Below are positions 47,105 to 56,883 of a stretch of 64,000 nucleotides of DNA, in pieces; position 1 is the first letter of the stretch, and each line of letters opens with the position of its first letter. The stretch is from GCA-2746605 sp963704835. GTDB lineage: Bacteria > Bacteroidota > Ignavibacteria > Ignavibacteriales > Melioribacteraceae. Under the pieces are notes generated by a model that did not search any database, was not told where the DNA came from, and saw only the letters and a list, made by a program, of their open reading frames with translations. The position numbers and the translations under genes are program-made. The stretch spans positions 124,001 through 188,000 of the forward strand of contig CAVPHW010000020.1 of NCBI GenBank assembly GCA_963704835.1, in the 5' to 3' direction.

Positions 47105-48595
47105 ATGCCTCCAGCAAAAAAGTATAAAATACTTTTCGTAACCTCTGAAGTTGTTCCCTTCATAAAAACCGGTGGACTTGCGGATGTCTCCAGCGCACTT
47201 CCTCAAAAGTTGCAAGAATTAGGTCATCAAGTTAGAATTGTAGTTCCAAAATATGGAGCTATTGACGAACGAAAATTTAAAATACACGAAGTTGTTAGAT
47301 TAAAAGATCTTATGACTGTAATTGGTGGAAAAGAAGTAGTCTATTCATTAAGGTCTTCTTTTTTAGTTGGTTCAAAGGCAAGAGTTCAACTTTATTTTTT
47401 AGATAATGAAGAATATTTTGGGAGTAGAAGAAGTTTATATACCGACCCAATAACCGGGAAAGAATACAAAGATAATGATGAACGATTTATTTTATTAGCC
47501 AAATCTGTTTTTGAACTTATTTCGAAACTTGGTTGGATTCCTGATATTGTTCATTGCAACGACTGGCAAGGTGGATTGATTCCTATTTATTTAAAAACTC
47601 TTTTTAAGGATCAACCTGATTTCCATAATATACGAACTGTATTTACAATTCATAATTTAGGATTCAAAGGTGAATTCCCGAAGACAACTTTAGGAAAAAC
47701 TGTGCTTCCTGAATATTTTAAAACGGAAAAAGAGTTACTACATAATAACAAGTTTAATTTTTTGAAATTAGGAATTCAGTTTGCTGATTCTGTAACAACA
47801 GTTAGTAAAACCTATGCAAAAGAAATTTGTACAGTTAAGGAACTCAGTGAAGACCTATATGATGTTTTAAAGAACAGAAAGAAAGATTTGGAAGGTATTC
47901 TAAATGGTATTGATAGCAATATTTGGAACCCGGAAAAGGACAAGCAAATTGCCAAAAAGTATTCAATAAAGAATATTGAAGCTAAAAAAGAAAATAAGAA
48001 AGTACTTCTAGAAAAGTTTGGATTGAAGTATAATGAAGATGTACCGTTAATTAGTATGATATCACGATTAGATGAGGCAAAGGGTTTTGATTTGGTACAA
48101 AAAGCATTTAAGGAATTGATGAAATTAGATGCTCAGTTTATTTTATTAGGTGCCGGAGAAAAAAAGTATCAAACATTTTTTGAAAAAGCTGTTTCAACCT
48201 ACCCCAATAAATTTGCTTGCTACTTAGGGTTTGATGATCATCTGGCGCATCTTTTGGAAGCAGGTTCTGATATGTATTTAATGCCATCAAAAGTTGAAGC
48301 TTGTGGGCTCAATCAAATGTATAGTCTAGTTTATGGTACCATTCCAATTGTTAGAAAAACGGGTGGACTTGCTGATACTGTTGAAGATTTTAATGAAAAA
48401 ACAGGTGCCGGTAATGGGTTTGTCTTCATAAAACATGATGAAAAAAGTTTGTTAACTGCAGTTAAAAGAGCTATTAAAGTTTTTACTGAGGATAAAAAAG
48501 CCTGGTTAAAACTTCAAAAAACTGGAATGAAGAGTAATTTTACTTGGCTAGCTTCCTGTAAAGAGTATATTAATCTATATAAAAAGATTCTCTAA
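47105..48595 (+). CDS. glgA: Glycogen synthase (GT5)
   Basis: 496 residues. N-terminal ADP-glucose site with Lys21 in KTGGLADVSSALP; HCNDWQGGLIPIYL; FTIHNLGFKGEFP; GILNGIDSNIWNPEKD; and the C-terminal domain with ISRLDEAKGFDL and PSKVEACGLNQMYSLVYGTIPIVRKTGGL (quoted in pieces: PSKVEACGL, YGTIPIVRKTGGL). Makes alpha-1,4-glucan from ADP-glucose (or UDP-glucose in some members). No other glycogen gene in the window. AAAGGA precedes the ATG. Followed at two bases by the GmhB-like gene. Confidence 0.93.
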   Translation: MPPAKKYKILFVTSEVVPFIKTGGLADVSSALPQKLQELGHQVRIVVPKYGAIDERKFKIHEVVRLKDLMTVIGGKEVVYSLRSSFLVGSKARVQLYFLDNEEYFGSRRSLYTDPITGKEYKDNDERFILLAKSVFELISKLGWIPDIVHCNDWQGGLIPIYLKTLFKDQPDFHNIRTVFTIHNLGFKGEFPKTTLGKTVLPEYFKTEKELLHNNKFNFLKLGIQFADSVTTVSKTYAKEICTVKELSEDLYDVLKNRKKDLEGILNGIDSNIWNPEKDKQIAKKYSIKNIEAKKENKKVLLEKFGLKYNEDVPLISMISRLDEAKGFDLVQKAFKELMKLDAQFILLGAGEKKYQTFFEKAVSTYPNKFACYLGFDDHLAHLLEAGSDMYLMPSKVEACGLNQMYSLVYGTIPIVRKTGGLADTVEDFNEKTGAGNGFVFIKHDEKSLLTAVKRAIKVFTEDKKAWLKLQKTGMKSNFTWLASCKEYINLYKKIL

Positions 48596-48597
48596 AT

Positions 48598-49182
48598 ATG
48601 AATAATAGAGCTGTCTTTTTGGATAGAGACGGAACAATTAATTATGATCCAGGGTATATAGGTAATCCAGATTTAGTAAAGTTGTATCCAGGGGTTTCTG
48701 AAGGTATTAAAAGATTAAAAGATTCATTTGGTTACAAAATTATTGTAATATCTAATCAATCTGGAATTACAAGAGGTCTAATTACTGAGGATGATGTAAA
48801 CAAGGTGAATAACAGAATAAATCAAATTTTATTAGAAAATAATACTTTTATTGATAGATTTTATTACTGCCCTTACCATCCCGAATTTGATTCTGTTGAA
48901 TTGAGCGAATGTAGAAAACCTTCTCCTCAATTAGTATTTAAGGCCGCTAAAGAATATGAAATCGATTTATCAAATTCATTTTTTATTGGCGATAAAGAGG
49001 TTGATGTTCTTTGCGGAAAAAATTCCGGTGTCAATTCAATATTGCTTACAAACACACTAAAAGAGGAAGAAATTTTTACGTTGAAAAATTCCTCAAATTC
49101 ACCAAACTTTGTTGCCTCAAATTTTTTAAGTGCGGTCGATTTTATAGAACGATCTAATTATGGAGAAATTGTTGAAGAATAA
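48598..49182 (+). CDS. HAD phosphatase, GmhB-like (heptose bisphosphate phosphatase)
   Basis: 194 residues. HAD motif I with Asp9 and Asp11 (FLDRDGTIN), motif II NQSG, and KPSPQL plus IGDKEVD for the later motifs. The layout is that of GmhB or the related histidinol-phosphatase domain. GmhB normally has a Cys-x-His-x-Cys-x-Cys zinc loop; here CPYH and a single later Cys before RKPSP are seen, so zinc binding may be altered. It would act in LPS heptose synthesis. Overlaps the following lipoprotein gene by 23 bases. Confidence 0.8.
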   Translation: MNNRAVFLDRDGTINYDPGYIGNPDLVKLYPGVSEGIKRLKDSFGYKIIVISNQSGITRGLITEDDVNKVNNRINQILLENNTFIDRFYYCPYHPEFDSVELSECRKPSPQLVFKAAKEYEIDLSNSFFIGDKEVDVLCGKNSGVNSILLTNTLKEEEIFTLKNSSNSPNFVASNFLSAVDFIERSNYGEIVEE

Positions 49183-50356
49183 AATTATAATAACAATCTT
49201 GGCTTTATTATTGACTAGCTTTGTTGCGTGTTCGGATGAACCGAACGCAGTTGGTGTTGGCTTAATTCCGGATAAAGATAAACTTACTTTTGAAAGCATA
49301 GATAGTTATACAAGCGGATTTAGTCAATCATTTGAATCCTTTAAAAAAGACTCACTAAAATTCGGATCAACATCACCTGTTTTATTAGGCAATTATAAGA
49401 ATATTTCAATAGACATGCTAATTGGGTTTCTTATTTCTTTGCCAGATTCTATTAAAGAACCATTCACAACAGGTGAAGCAAAATTACTTTCATGCTGGAT
49501 TGAGGCCGAACCAACTTATTGGATTGGGGACAGTAATAATTTCAGTTTTACACTTCATAGAATAAATTCTAGTTGGAATCCGGCAATCATTACCCAAGAT
49601 ACGATTGATGAGATTAACAATAAGCTTGGACCAAATTTATTAGATGCTTCTACCTATAGTTTTGTTGATACTTTAATGAAGTTTGATGTTAATAAAGATT
49701 TGGTAGAGGGATGGACTAGAAGAACGTTTGATTCAAGTTATGAGAAAGATTATGGTATGTTGTTAAGATCAAACTCTAGTTCGGCAATTGTCGGCTTTCA
49801 AGCACTAACTTCTTTCCCATACGCTGAATATCCTAAGCTTTATATGGTTTTCGAAAAGCCTGGTGTTTTTATCGATACCTTAGTTGCTATTCCAAGTAGT
49901 GATTTGCACATTCCTACGGGAGTTATACTACAAAATACCTCGCAAAGTATTATATTACAAAGCACATTGGGTGTAAGAGGAAAATTGAAATTTGATCTTT
50001 CCATGGTTCCCGAAAATATTCTTATAAATAAGGCTGATTTAGATTTATTTATTGATACTGATAACTCAGAAGAAGGATCTGTGAAAACAGATACTATTGC
50101 CATTAGTCTGTTAAAGAAGTTTGAAGATGCAACCTTAAGTAGTTCAATTGGCAGATATCCATTATTGAGGAAAGACAATAAATATACTGGGGATATTAGG
50201 GCTTTTGTTCAAAACTGGATTAACGGTGAAATCAACGAGGGAGTTCAGCTGCAACTTTCAGATGAATTAAGAAGTGTCTCCAAGGTTGCTATTTATAACA
50301 CTTTTGCAGTGGATTCTTTAAGACCACGATTAACAATTTATTATACTAAAAACTAA
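49160..50356 (+). CDS. Lipoprotein of unknown function, DUF4270/DNRLRE-like
   Basis: 398 residues. The lipoprotein signal ends LLTSFVAC (Cys24). Strand-rich body with stretches such as AKLLSCWIEAEPTYWIGDS, TLHRINSSWNPAIITQD and, near the end, RYPLLRKDNKYTGDIRAFVQNWINGEINEGVQLQL then PRLTIYYTKN, the kind of pattern seen in carbohydrate-module-like DNRLRE or DUF4270 proteins. No enzyme motif. Six bases before the barrel gene, so it probably works with that outer-membrane protein. Confidence 0.6.
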   Translation: MEKLLKNKIIITILALLLTSFVACSDEPNAVGVGLIPDKDKLTFESIDSYTSGFSQSFESFKKDSLKFGSTSPVLLGNYKNISIDMLIGFLISLPDSIKEPFTTGEAKLLSCWIEAEPTYWIGDSNNFSFTLHRINSSWNPAIITQDTIDEINNKLGPNLLDASTYSFVDTLMKFDVNKDLVEGWTRRTFDSSYEKDYGMLLRSNSSSAIVGFQALTSFPYAEYPKLYMVFEKPGVFIDTLVAIPSSDLHIPTGVILQNTSQSIILQSTLGVRGKLKFDLSMVPENILINKADLDLFIDTDNSEEGSVKTDTIAISLLKKFEDATLSSSIGRYPLLRKDNKYTGDIRAFVQNWINGEINEGVQLQLSDELRSVSKVAIYNTFAVDSLRPRLTIYYTKN

Positions 50357-50361
50357 AAAAT

Positions 50362-51600
50362 ATGAATAGAATAAATTTAATTTTAATTGCGGTCGTTTTA
50401 AGTTTTGGGCAAGCTATTGCTCAAGGTGGATCAGTTTATACAAGGTTTGGACTTGGAGATTTATATTTATTAAGTTCAGCTCGTAATCTATCTCTTGGTG
50501 GAGTTGGGACATCCTTGGGAACAAAGAAGTTTGTAAATACACATAATCCTGCTACTTGGTCTTCAATAACTGACACTAAATTTAGTGCAAGTCTTTTATC
50601 TAATATGTCTAATGTTGATGATGGAATAAATAGTGCACTCTATAGCTCAGTTAGGTTTACTGGTTTTAGCCTTGCATTCCCAATTAAAGAGGATTTGGGT
50701 ATTGGATTTGTTTTAGGAATTGCTCCTTATTCTGTTATTAATTATGATGTACAGAACAGTTATAACAGTTTAGGTGACAATAGTTTTACTGAAGATTTTA
50801 TTGGTAATGGTGGAATATCTAAAGTATTTTTTGGAGCGTCATATATGCTTCCGTTAAATATTTCTATTGGTGCTACATTTGATTATTATACCGGAAATGC
50901 TCAGTATAAAACATCAAATGTTTATGATAACGAAGATCTATTGGATTCATATTTTATATCAGATTTTAAGTATAAAGGTTTAGGTTCTACAATTGGTATC
51001 CTAACTCCAAATTTATCTTCAATTTTTAATAGTGATAAAATTTCTGATCTTAGAATTGGCGTGAGTTATGAAATGAGCGGTAATCTGAACACCGATAGTA
51101 CACTATATGCTACAACTTCAGTTGGGAAAACAAACTTTGTTTCAGAATCATTCTTTACTGTAGTTCCTGCTAAATTATCCATAGGTTTAAATTTTAACTT
51201 AAGTAAATTTCTTGTAAATTTGGATTATATTAATCAGCCATGGTCTAAATTTGAACAAAATGGTCAATTTTCAGTCAATTTGAAAGATTTAAATAGATAC
51301 AGTATTGGTGTTGAGTATGATCAGCATGTAAATAAATTTGGTTCATTTTGGGATTTGGTAAAATACAGAGGCGGATTAAGCTTTGAACAAACTCAATTTA
51401 CGATAAACGGCACAGATATTGAGCAACTTGCTTTACATGCTGGAGTGTCTTTCCCGTTAGGTTATGAAAATTCGGTTGACATCGGATTAATGTACGGGAT
51501 AAGAGGGACATCAGATCAAAATTTATTGAAAGAAAATATATTAAAGGCTTCATTCACCCTAAATTTAGGTGAACTCTGGTTTGTAAGACAAGATAGATAA
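50362..51600 (+). CDS. Outer-membrane barrel protein (FadL/PorV-like pattern)
   Basis: 412 residues. A signal peptide ends AIAQG. The N-terminus SVYTRFGLGDLYLLSSARNLSLGGVGTSLGTKKFVNTHNPATWSSI (quoted in part: SARNLSLGGVGTSLG, NTHNPATW) is the typical start of FadL/OmpP1- and PorV-like barrels in this phylum. Body of about 14 strands, C-terminus ASFTLNLGELWFVRQDR. Could be a transport barrel or surface protein assembly component. Lies between the lipoprotein and the TPR gene in a likely operon (6 and 19 bases). Confidence 0.7.
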   Translation: MNRINLILIAVVLSFGQAIAQGGSVYTRFGLGDLYLLSSARNLSLGGVGTSLGTKKFVNTHNPATWSSITDTKFSASLLSNMSNVDDGINSALYSSVRFTGFSLAFPIKEDLGIGFVLGIAPYSVINYDVQNSYNSLGDNSFTEDFIGNGGISKVFFGASYMLPLNISIGATFDYYTGNAQYKTSNVYDNEDLLDSYFISDFKYKGLGSTIGILTPNLSSIFNSDKISDLRIGVSYEMSGNLNTDSTLYATTSVGKTNFVSESFFTVVPAKLSIGLNFNLSKFLVNLDYINQPWSKFEQNGQFSVNLKDLNRYSIGVEYDQHVNKFGSFWDLVKYRGGLSFEQTQFTINGTDIEQLALHAGVSFPLGYENSVDIGLMYGIRGTSDQNLLKENILKASFTLNLGELWFVRQDR

Positions 51601-51619
51601 CATAACAAGGAGAATTAAA

Positions 51620-52903
51620 TTGAAAATTTTAAGAACTATAATATTAACAGCATCTGTTTCAATGTTTTTGATATCTTCAACAACAATTGCTAAAAGCACT
51701 ATTGTCAATTCAGATAGTGTGAACGTTATGGTTGAAGCTAGCCTGTTTTTTGAAGCTTATAAAAATAAGCAGTACGAAATGTGGACAATTGAAAAAGGTT
51801 TTAATGTTGTAAACTTTAAGCCTGATTTTATGCCTAAATATGAAGTTTATAAAAAGATTGAAAAAGTAATTTATGAGCTTTATGCTGATTCTACAACACC
51901 TCCAGAGACTAAAGAATTATTGGCTGATACCGTTATGTATCTCTACAATAGGGGCATAGAATATGATAAAGAAGATATGGGTTATTATATGCTGAAAAAA
52001 GCATATGTAATTGATCAATGGCTAGCTTCTGGTCCAGATTCCTCTATTGCTGCCTATGAAGCAGGACTTGCTGTTGATAGTGTATTTAATGCTGATAAAA
52101 TTTATTATGCCGATCAACTTGGGTTGTTATATAAAAGCAATATGCGTCCAGAAAATGACTATCAAATAAAAGCACTCGATATTTATTCAAAATTATCTGA
52201 GCTTGAACCCGATAATGGAAAATGGATTTCGATGATTGAAAGTTTAGCTGAAAATGATGATGAGCTTGTAGATATTTTGAAGAAAGCTTGGTACTTAGAT
52301 AAAAGCAATTCTGAGAAAGCTTGGAAATATGCTAAAATATGTAAAAAAGTTGGAAATTACGAAGCATCCATTGAACCTTTAAAATTCTTAATTGATGCAA
52401 ACCCTGATGTAGTTAATTACTGGAATGAAATTGCTAGAGCCTACCAAAAAAATGATCAAATTGATAAGGCAATTTCATCTTATAAAAAATTAATTGATCT
52501 TCAACCAGATAACAGAGATAATTATTTTAACCTAGCATTATTATATAAAGATATGAATCAATTTTCAGTTTCTAGAAGCTACCTTCAAAAAGCTGCAAGA
52601 GTTAGCAGTGGATGGGATTATCCATTATATATAGAAGCTGGTTTATATGAACAAGCTGCTAGAAATTGTGGTTTTGAATTTGAAGATAAGTGTGTTTATC
52701 AATTAGCTGCTGATACCTACAGACAAGCTGCGAATTTAAGAGGGGAAAACGCCTCTGCTGCTCTATCTAGAATAGATGCTTTAACTAATTCTGTTCCTTC
52801 TAAAGAAGATTACTTTTTTAGAAAGAAACAAAATGGTGATGTAATTAAAATTGAAGGAAAATGTTACGATTGGATAGGTAAATCAATTACTGTCGTTTAT
52901 TAA
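51620..52903 (+). CDS. Secreted tetratricopeptide-repeat protein
   Basis: 427 residues from a TTG start preceded by AAGGAG. A signal peptide ends TTIAK. Several TPR-like repeats from about residue 100 to 380, clearest at NYEASIEPLKFLIDANPD, DQIDKAISSYKKLIDLQPDNRDNYFNLALLYKDMNQFSVSRSYLQKAARVS (quoted in part). A trailing region with several Cys (NCGFEFEDKC...KCYDW) could form disulfides. Periplasmic scaffold, function unknown; co-transcribed with the barrel and the lipoprotein upstream and followed 11 bases later by glyA. Confidence 0.75.
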   Translation: MKILRTIILTASVSMFLISSTTIAKSTIVNSDSVNVMVEASLFFEAYKNKQYEMWTIEKGFNVVNFKPDFMPKYEVYKKIEKVIYELYADSTTPPETKELLADTVMYLYNRGIEYDKEDMGYYMLKKAYVIDQWLASGPDSSIAAYEAGLAVDSVFNADKIYYADQLGLLYKSNMRPENDYQIKALDIYSKLSELEPDNGKWISMIESLAENDDELVDILKKAWYLDKSNSEKAWKYAKICKKVGNYEASIEPLKFLIDANPDVVNYWNEIARAYQKNDQIDKAISSYKKLIDLQPDNRDNYFNLALLYKDMNQFSVSRSYLQKAARVSSGWDYPLYIEAGLYEQAARNCGFEFEDKCVYQLAADTYRQAANLRGENASAALSRIDALTNSVPSKEDYFFRKKQNGDVIKIEGKCYDWIGKSITVVY

Positions 52904-52914
52904 GGAGATTCGCA

Positions 52915-54218
52915 ATGTTTCAAAACTTATTGAAAGATAAAGAAGTTGCTGAAGTTCTCAAGTTAGAGACAAATAGACAATCTGATTATTTAGAATTAAT
53001 TGCTTCCGAAAATTTTGTTAGTCAGGCTGTTTTGGAAGCTGCAGGTTCAGTTCTCACAAATAAGTATGCAGAAGGATATCCCGGGAAAAGATATTATGGC
53101 GGATGTGAATATGTTGATATGGCTGAAAATATTGCAATCGATCGCTTAAAGGAAATATTTGGCGCTGAATATGTAAATGTTCAGCCACATAGTGGTTCTC
53201 AAGCTAATATGGCTGTATTTATGACTTTGCTGAAACCAGGCGATAAATTTTTAGGTTTAGATTTAGCACACGGTGGTCATCTTACTCATGGTTCTTTGGT
53301 GAATTTTTCAGGAAAAATTTATAAATCAGTTGGTTATGCATTGGATAAAGAACACCGAAGAATTCGATTATAACTTAATTGAAGACTTGGCAAAAAAAGA
53401 AAAACCAAAATTAATTATTACTGGGGCAAGTGCATATTCAAGAGAATGGGACTATTCAAAATTTAGGGATATTGCTGATAAAGTTGGCGCATTTTTAATG
53501 TGCGATATGGCTCATCCTGCTGGATTAATTGCTAAAGGGTTGCTTAATAATCCTTTACCATATTGCGATGTTGTTACTTCAACAACTCATAAAACATTAC
53601 GCGGACCGAGAGGTGGGGTTATTCTTGTTGGTAAAGATTCTGAAAATAAATTAGGTATTAAAACACCTAAAGGTGATAGAACAAAAATTATGTCAGAATT
53701 ATTTGATAGCACATGTAATGCCCGGAATTCAAGGTGGACCACTAATGCATATCATTATGGCTAAAGCTGTTGCATTCGGTGAAGTTCTACAAGATTCATT
53801 TAAGGATTATGCAACTCAAGTAATGAAAAATGCAAACACTCTAGCAAAAAGTTTGAATTCTAAAGGATATAAAATTGTCTCAGGTGGTACATCAAATCAC
53901 TTAATGTTGGTGGATTTAACTGATAAAAACGTTTCCGGTAAAAAAGCAGAAATTGCTTTAGAAAAAGCTGGCATAACAGTAAATAAAAATATGGTTCCTT
54001 TTGATACTAAGAGTCCTTTTGTTACTAGCGGAATTAGAATTGGTACTCCCGCAGCCACAACTCGTGGAATGAAAGAAACTCAAATGGAAGAGATTGCAAG
54101 TATAATTGATAAAGCAATTGTTAATCATGAGAATGAGAGTAATCTTCATGAATTGAAAAGTAGTATAAAAAGATTATGTGCAAAATTTCCTTTATATTCA
54201 GAATTAAAAATCAACTGA
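52915..54218 (+). pseudogene. glyA: Serine hydroxymethyltransferase, interrupted by two +1 insertions
   Basis: Glycine/serine and one-carbon enzyme spread over three frames. Frame one has LASENFVSQAVLEAAGS, NKYAEGYPGKRYYGG and QPHSGSQAN; near 53354 one extra C (GAACACC for GAAACC) breaks DKETEEFDY. Frame two carries DMAHPAGLIAKG and the PLP lysine in STTHKTLRGPRGG; near 53714 one extra T in ACATGTA breaks STVMPGIQGGPL. Frame three holds the rest to 54218. Removing both bases gives a normal 433-residue protein with no other change. AAGGAG before the ATG is intact. Normally a housekeeping gene, so an assembly error must be considered. Confidence 0.85.
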
Positions 54219-54225
54219 TTAATTT

Positions 54226-54987
54226 GTGAATAAAAAAAAACCTCAGCTCGAAAATGATATTAAAATAGAAAGCGAGATGTCGTTTCTCGAGCATCTTGAA
54301 GAACTGAGATGGAGAATTCTTTATCTTCTCATTGGAGTTGTATTAGGAACAATTTTATCTTGGGTCTTTATTGATTTTTTAATCGATAACATACTTCTCC
54401 TTCCAGCAAAAAGAGCATCAATTCACCTTCAGAATTTAAAACCATTCGGACAGCTTTTCCTTTATTTTGAGGTAGCAGTAATTGGTGGATTTATTGCAAG
54501 TGTACCAAATGTATTTTATCAGCTCTGGAAGTTTATTTCACCTGCTCTAAAGCAAAATGAAAGAAGTTATGTTTCATTAATTGTTTTTTTCTCTTCCATA
54601 TGTTTTCTAAGTGGTATTGTTTTTGCATATTATGTAATGCTTCCATTAACGCTTACCTTTGCAGGTCAGTTTGGTTCGACTACAATTGAAAATAATTTTG
54701 CGATAGACGAATATTTCTCAATTATAATTAGCGTAATGCTGGCAGCCGGAATAATCTTTGAGCTACCTATGCTTTCTTTTTTCTTATCAAAAATTGGAAT
54801 ATTAACCCCAGCCTTTATGAGAAAATTCAGAAGACATTCAATAATTGCAATTCTTATTGTTGCAGCTGTTTTAACTCCTGGAACAGATCCAATTGCACAG
54901 GTATTACTTGCAATCCCTTTGGTTTTATTATATGAAATAAGTATATTCGTTTCAAAATTTTCTCAAAAAAAATATATTGAAACCTAG
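54226..54987 (+). CDS. tatC: Twin-arginine translocase subunit TatC
   Basis: 253 residues, GTG start. The conserved N-terminal MSFLEHLEELRWRILYLLIGV is present and six membrane helices follow, with FEVAVIGGFIASVPNVFYQLWKFISPALKQNER in the first periplasmic/cytoplasmic loop region (quoted in part: VPNVFYQLWKF). Recognises Tat signal peptides and exports folded proteins. The ACIII subunit ActB encoded 1.9 kb downstream has a Tat-type signal. No tatA/B in this window. Overlaps the polyprenyl synthase start by 11 bases. Confidence 0.92.
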   Translation: MNKKKPQLENDIKIESEMSFLEHLEELRWRILYLLIGVVLGTILSWVFIDFLIDNILLLPAKRASIHLQNLKPFGQLFLYFEVAVIGGFIASVPNVFYQLWKFISPALKQNERSYVSLIVFFSSICFLSGIVFAYYVMLPLTLTFAGQFGSTTIENNFAIDEYFSIIISVMLAAGIIFELPMLSFFLSKIGILTPAFMRKFRRHSIIAILIVAAVLTPGTDPIAQVLLAIPLVLLYEISIFVSKFSQKKYIET

Positions 54988-55954
54988 TCTCTCACAAATT
55001 AGTAAGCCTGTCTCCGGTGAATTAGAAACCTTCATTAAGCTTTTTAAACAATCACTCAAATCAAAAGTTGGTCTTGTTGATTTAGTGACAAAGTATATTC
55101 TTAAACAAAAAGGCAAAAAGATTCGCCCGTTACTTGTTATGCTTTCTAGTAAGGTTGCTGGGAATGTAAATGAAAGAACCTACAGAGGTGCAATATTAGT
55201 TGAGCTTTTACATACTGCAACTTTGGTACACGATGATGTTGTGGATAGTGCAGAAAAAAGAAGAGGTTTGCCTTCAATAAATGCTGTTTGGAAGAATAAA
55301 GTTGCTGTTTTAATGGGAGATTATCTCCTATCAAGAGGATTGCTTATTGCTGTTGAAAATGATGATTTTGATTTTTTAAGAATTGTAACTAATACCGTTA
55401 AAAGAATGTCCGAAGGAGAACTTCTTCAAATTAAAAAAACACATAAATTAGATATTGATGAAGAGACATATTTTAGGATTATCTCAGATAAAACTGCCTC
55501 ATTAATTTCTACATGTTGTGAGATTGGCGTAAAAAGTTCATCCGAAGATTCCGAACAAATTAATGCCATGCGAAGTTATGGAGAAGATTTAGGAAAAGCT
55601 TTTCAAATTGTTGATGATATTTTAGACTATATTGGTACATCCCACATTATTGGGAAACCGCTTGGTGCTGATATTAAAGAAAAAAAAATAACTTTACCAC
55701 TAATATTTTCACTTAGTAAAGCTCCTAAAAGTGAGGCAAACCATATAATTAAATTGATTAAGAACAGTAAGAATGAAAATAATATTAAAGAAGTTCTTAA
55801 TTTTGTAAATAAATATGATGGAATTGAATACTCATTTGCTGTTGCTAAAACATTTACGGAAAGAGCACGGAAGTCACTTCAAATTTTCAAAGATTCAGAA
55901 AGCAAAGAAGCTTTAGATTCTCTTCTGGATTATGTTATTGAAAGAAAAAAATAG
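54977..55954 (+). CDS. Polyprenyl diphosphate synthase
   Basis: 325 residues from a TTG overlapping tatC. First Asp-rich motif Asp86-Asp-x2-Asp (HDDVVDSAEKRRG), GKKIRPLLVMLSS before it, second Asp-rich motif near Asp213 (QIVDDILDYIG), and GADIKEKKITLPLI. Builds a long-chain isoprenoid diphosphate, likely the octaprenyl or heptaprenyl tail of the quinone. This fits the quinol-using ACIII operon that follows. Chain length cannot be read with certainty from these residues. Confidence 0.9.
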   Translation: MKPSLSQISKPVSGELETFIKLFKQSLKSKVGLVDLVTKYILKQKGKKIRPLLVMLSSKVAGNVNERTYRGAILVELLHTATLVHDDVVDSAEKRRGLPSINAVWKNKVAVLMGDYLLSRGLLIAVENDDFDFLRIVTNTVKRMSEGELLQIKKTHKLDIDEETYFRIISDKTASLISTCCEIGVKSSSEDSEQINAMRSYGEDLGKAFQIVDDILDYIGTSHIIGKPLGADIKEKKITLPLIFSLSKAPKSEANHIIKLIKNSKNENNIKEVLNFVNKYDGIEYSFAVAKTFTERARKSLQIFKDSESKEALDSLLDYVIERKK

Positions 55955-56123
55955 TTTCTTTTTTGGTAAAAATTAATTTTAGTGTGTAAAGTGAATATTT
56001 TTTTTTGTTATTTTAACTCGGATTATTTATCTTAAAATTTAGTTTTCTTTTATTTTGAATAAAAATATTTTTCCTTATTTTGGTTATCACTTAGATTAAA
56101 AAAGTAATTTACTTAGGTAATAA

Positions 56124-56693
56124 ATGAAAAAATCTTTTCTTGATTATATTCTTAAGGTTCGATTACCACTTACCTTATTTGTTGCATTGCTTTCCTTTTT
56201 AATTACATTTTATGTTTCGAGACCTGAAAGAGATGGTATTGGTTATCAGCCTGAACAGCCAATAGCTTATTCTCATAAACTGCATGCTGGACAAATGAAA
56301 ATAGACTGCCAGTATTGTCATACAGGCGTAACGAAAGGAAGACACGCACTAGTTCCTTCAGCTAATATTTGTATGAATTGTCATACAATTGCTCGCAATA
56401 AAACTCCAGAAATTATTAAGTTGACTAAATATTATGAAGAAAATACTCCTATTCCATGGAAACGTATTCACAAAGTCCCGGAATATGCGTACTTTAATCA
56501 TTCTGTACATGTGAATAAAAATATCAAATGTGAAACTTGCCATGGTAATATTGCAGATATGGAAGTTGTAAGTCAAGTTAAGGGTTGGACAATGACTGCA
56601 TGTTTAGATTGTCATAGAGATCCAAAGCAATATTTGCCATATTTAGAAAATGTTAATAATGGACCGACAAACTGTGCAGCTTGTCATAGATAG
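56124..56693 (+). CDS. actA: Alternative complex III subunit ActA, pentahaem cytochrome c
   Basis: 189 residues. One N-terminal membrane anchor (about 15-32), then five haem c motifs C-x2-CH: CQYCH (from Cys62), CMNCH, CETCH, CLDCH and CAACH. The c3-like layout is the ActA signature. It passes electrons from the ActB-C core towards ActE or terminal oxidase. First gene of the ACIII operon; a 169-base AT-rich gap upstream probably holds the promoter. Twelve bases separate it from the 55-residue ORF. Confidence 0.93.
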   Translation: MKKSFLDYILKVRLPLTLFVALLSFLITFYVSRPERDGIGYQPEQPIAYSHKLHAGQMKIDCQYCHTGVTKGRHALVPSANICMNCHTIARNKTPEIIKLTKYYEENTPIPWKRIHKVPEYAYFNHSVHVNKNIKCETCHGNIADMEVVSQVKGWTMTACLDCHRDPKQYLPYLENVNNGPTNCAACHR

Positions 56694-56705
56694 AAGGAAT
56701 AATTA

Positions 56706-56873
56706 ATGACTAACATAGGTAGAAAAAAATTTATAAGTAAACTATCATTAGGTGCTATCGGTACTTTAGCGCTTTCAATTCTTCCTAATAAATTATTAGC
56801 AATTGGGAAAAGAAAAAATTTTAAGGATATTGAAATAAAAATTCATCCTCATTCAGTAAAGAGAAATAAATAA
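56706..56873 (+). CDS. Small ORF with Tat-like/secretion N-terminus between actA and actB (55 aa)
   Basis: Not in the usual ACIII set as I know it. 55 residues: MTNIGRKKFISKLSLGAIGT starts like a Tat signal (GRKKF in place of SRRKF), a hydrophobic helix to about residue 27 and a possible cleavage after LLA, then a short basic tail with KNFKDIEIKIHPHSV. A ribosome-like GGAAT lies nine bases upstream and the gene lies in the operon with tight spacing (12 bases before, 10 after). It could be a small ACIII assembly or regulatory peptide. The codons are like its neighbours'. No homologue recognised. Confidence 0.65.
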   Translation: MTNIGRKKFISKLSLGAIGTLALSILPNKLLAIGKRKNFKDIEIKIHPHSVKRNK

Positions 56874-56883
56874 GGTTCTAAAA

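Noticed and set aside
53330..53764. Programmed ribosomal frameshifting in glyA
   Set aside because: Neither break has a slippery heptamer or obvious stimulatory structure, both are +1, and glyA is not known to use recoding.
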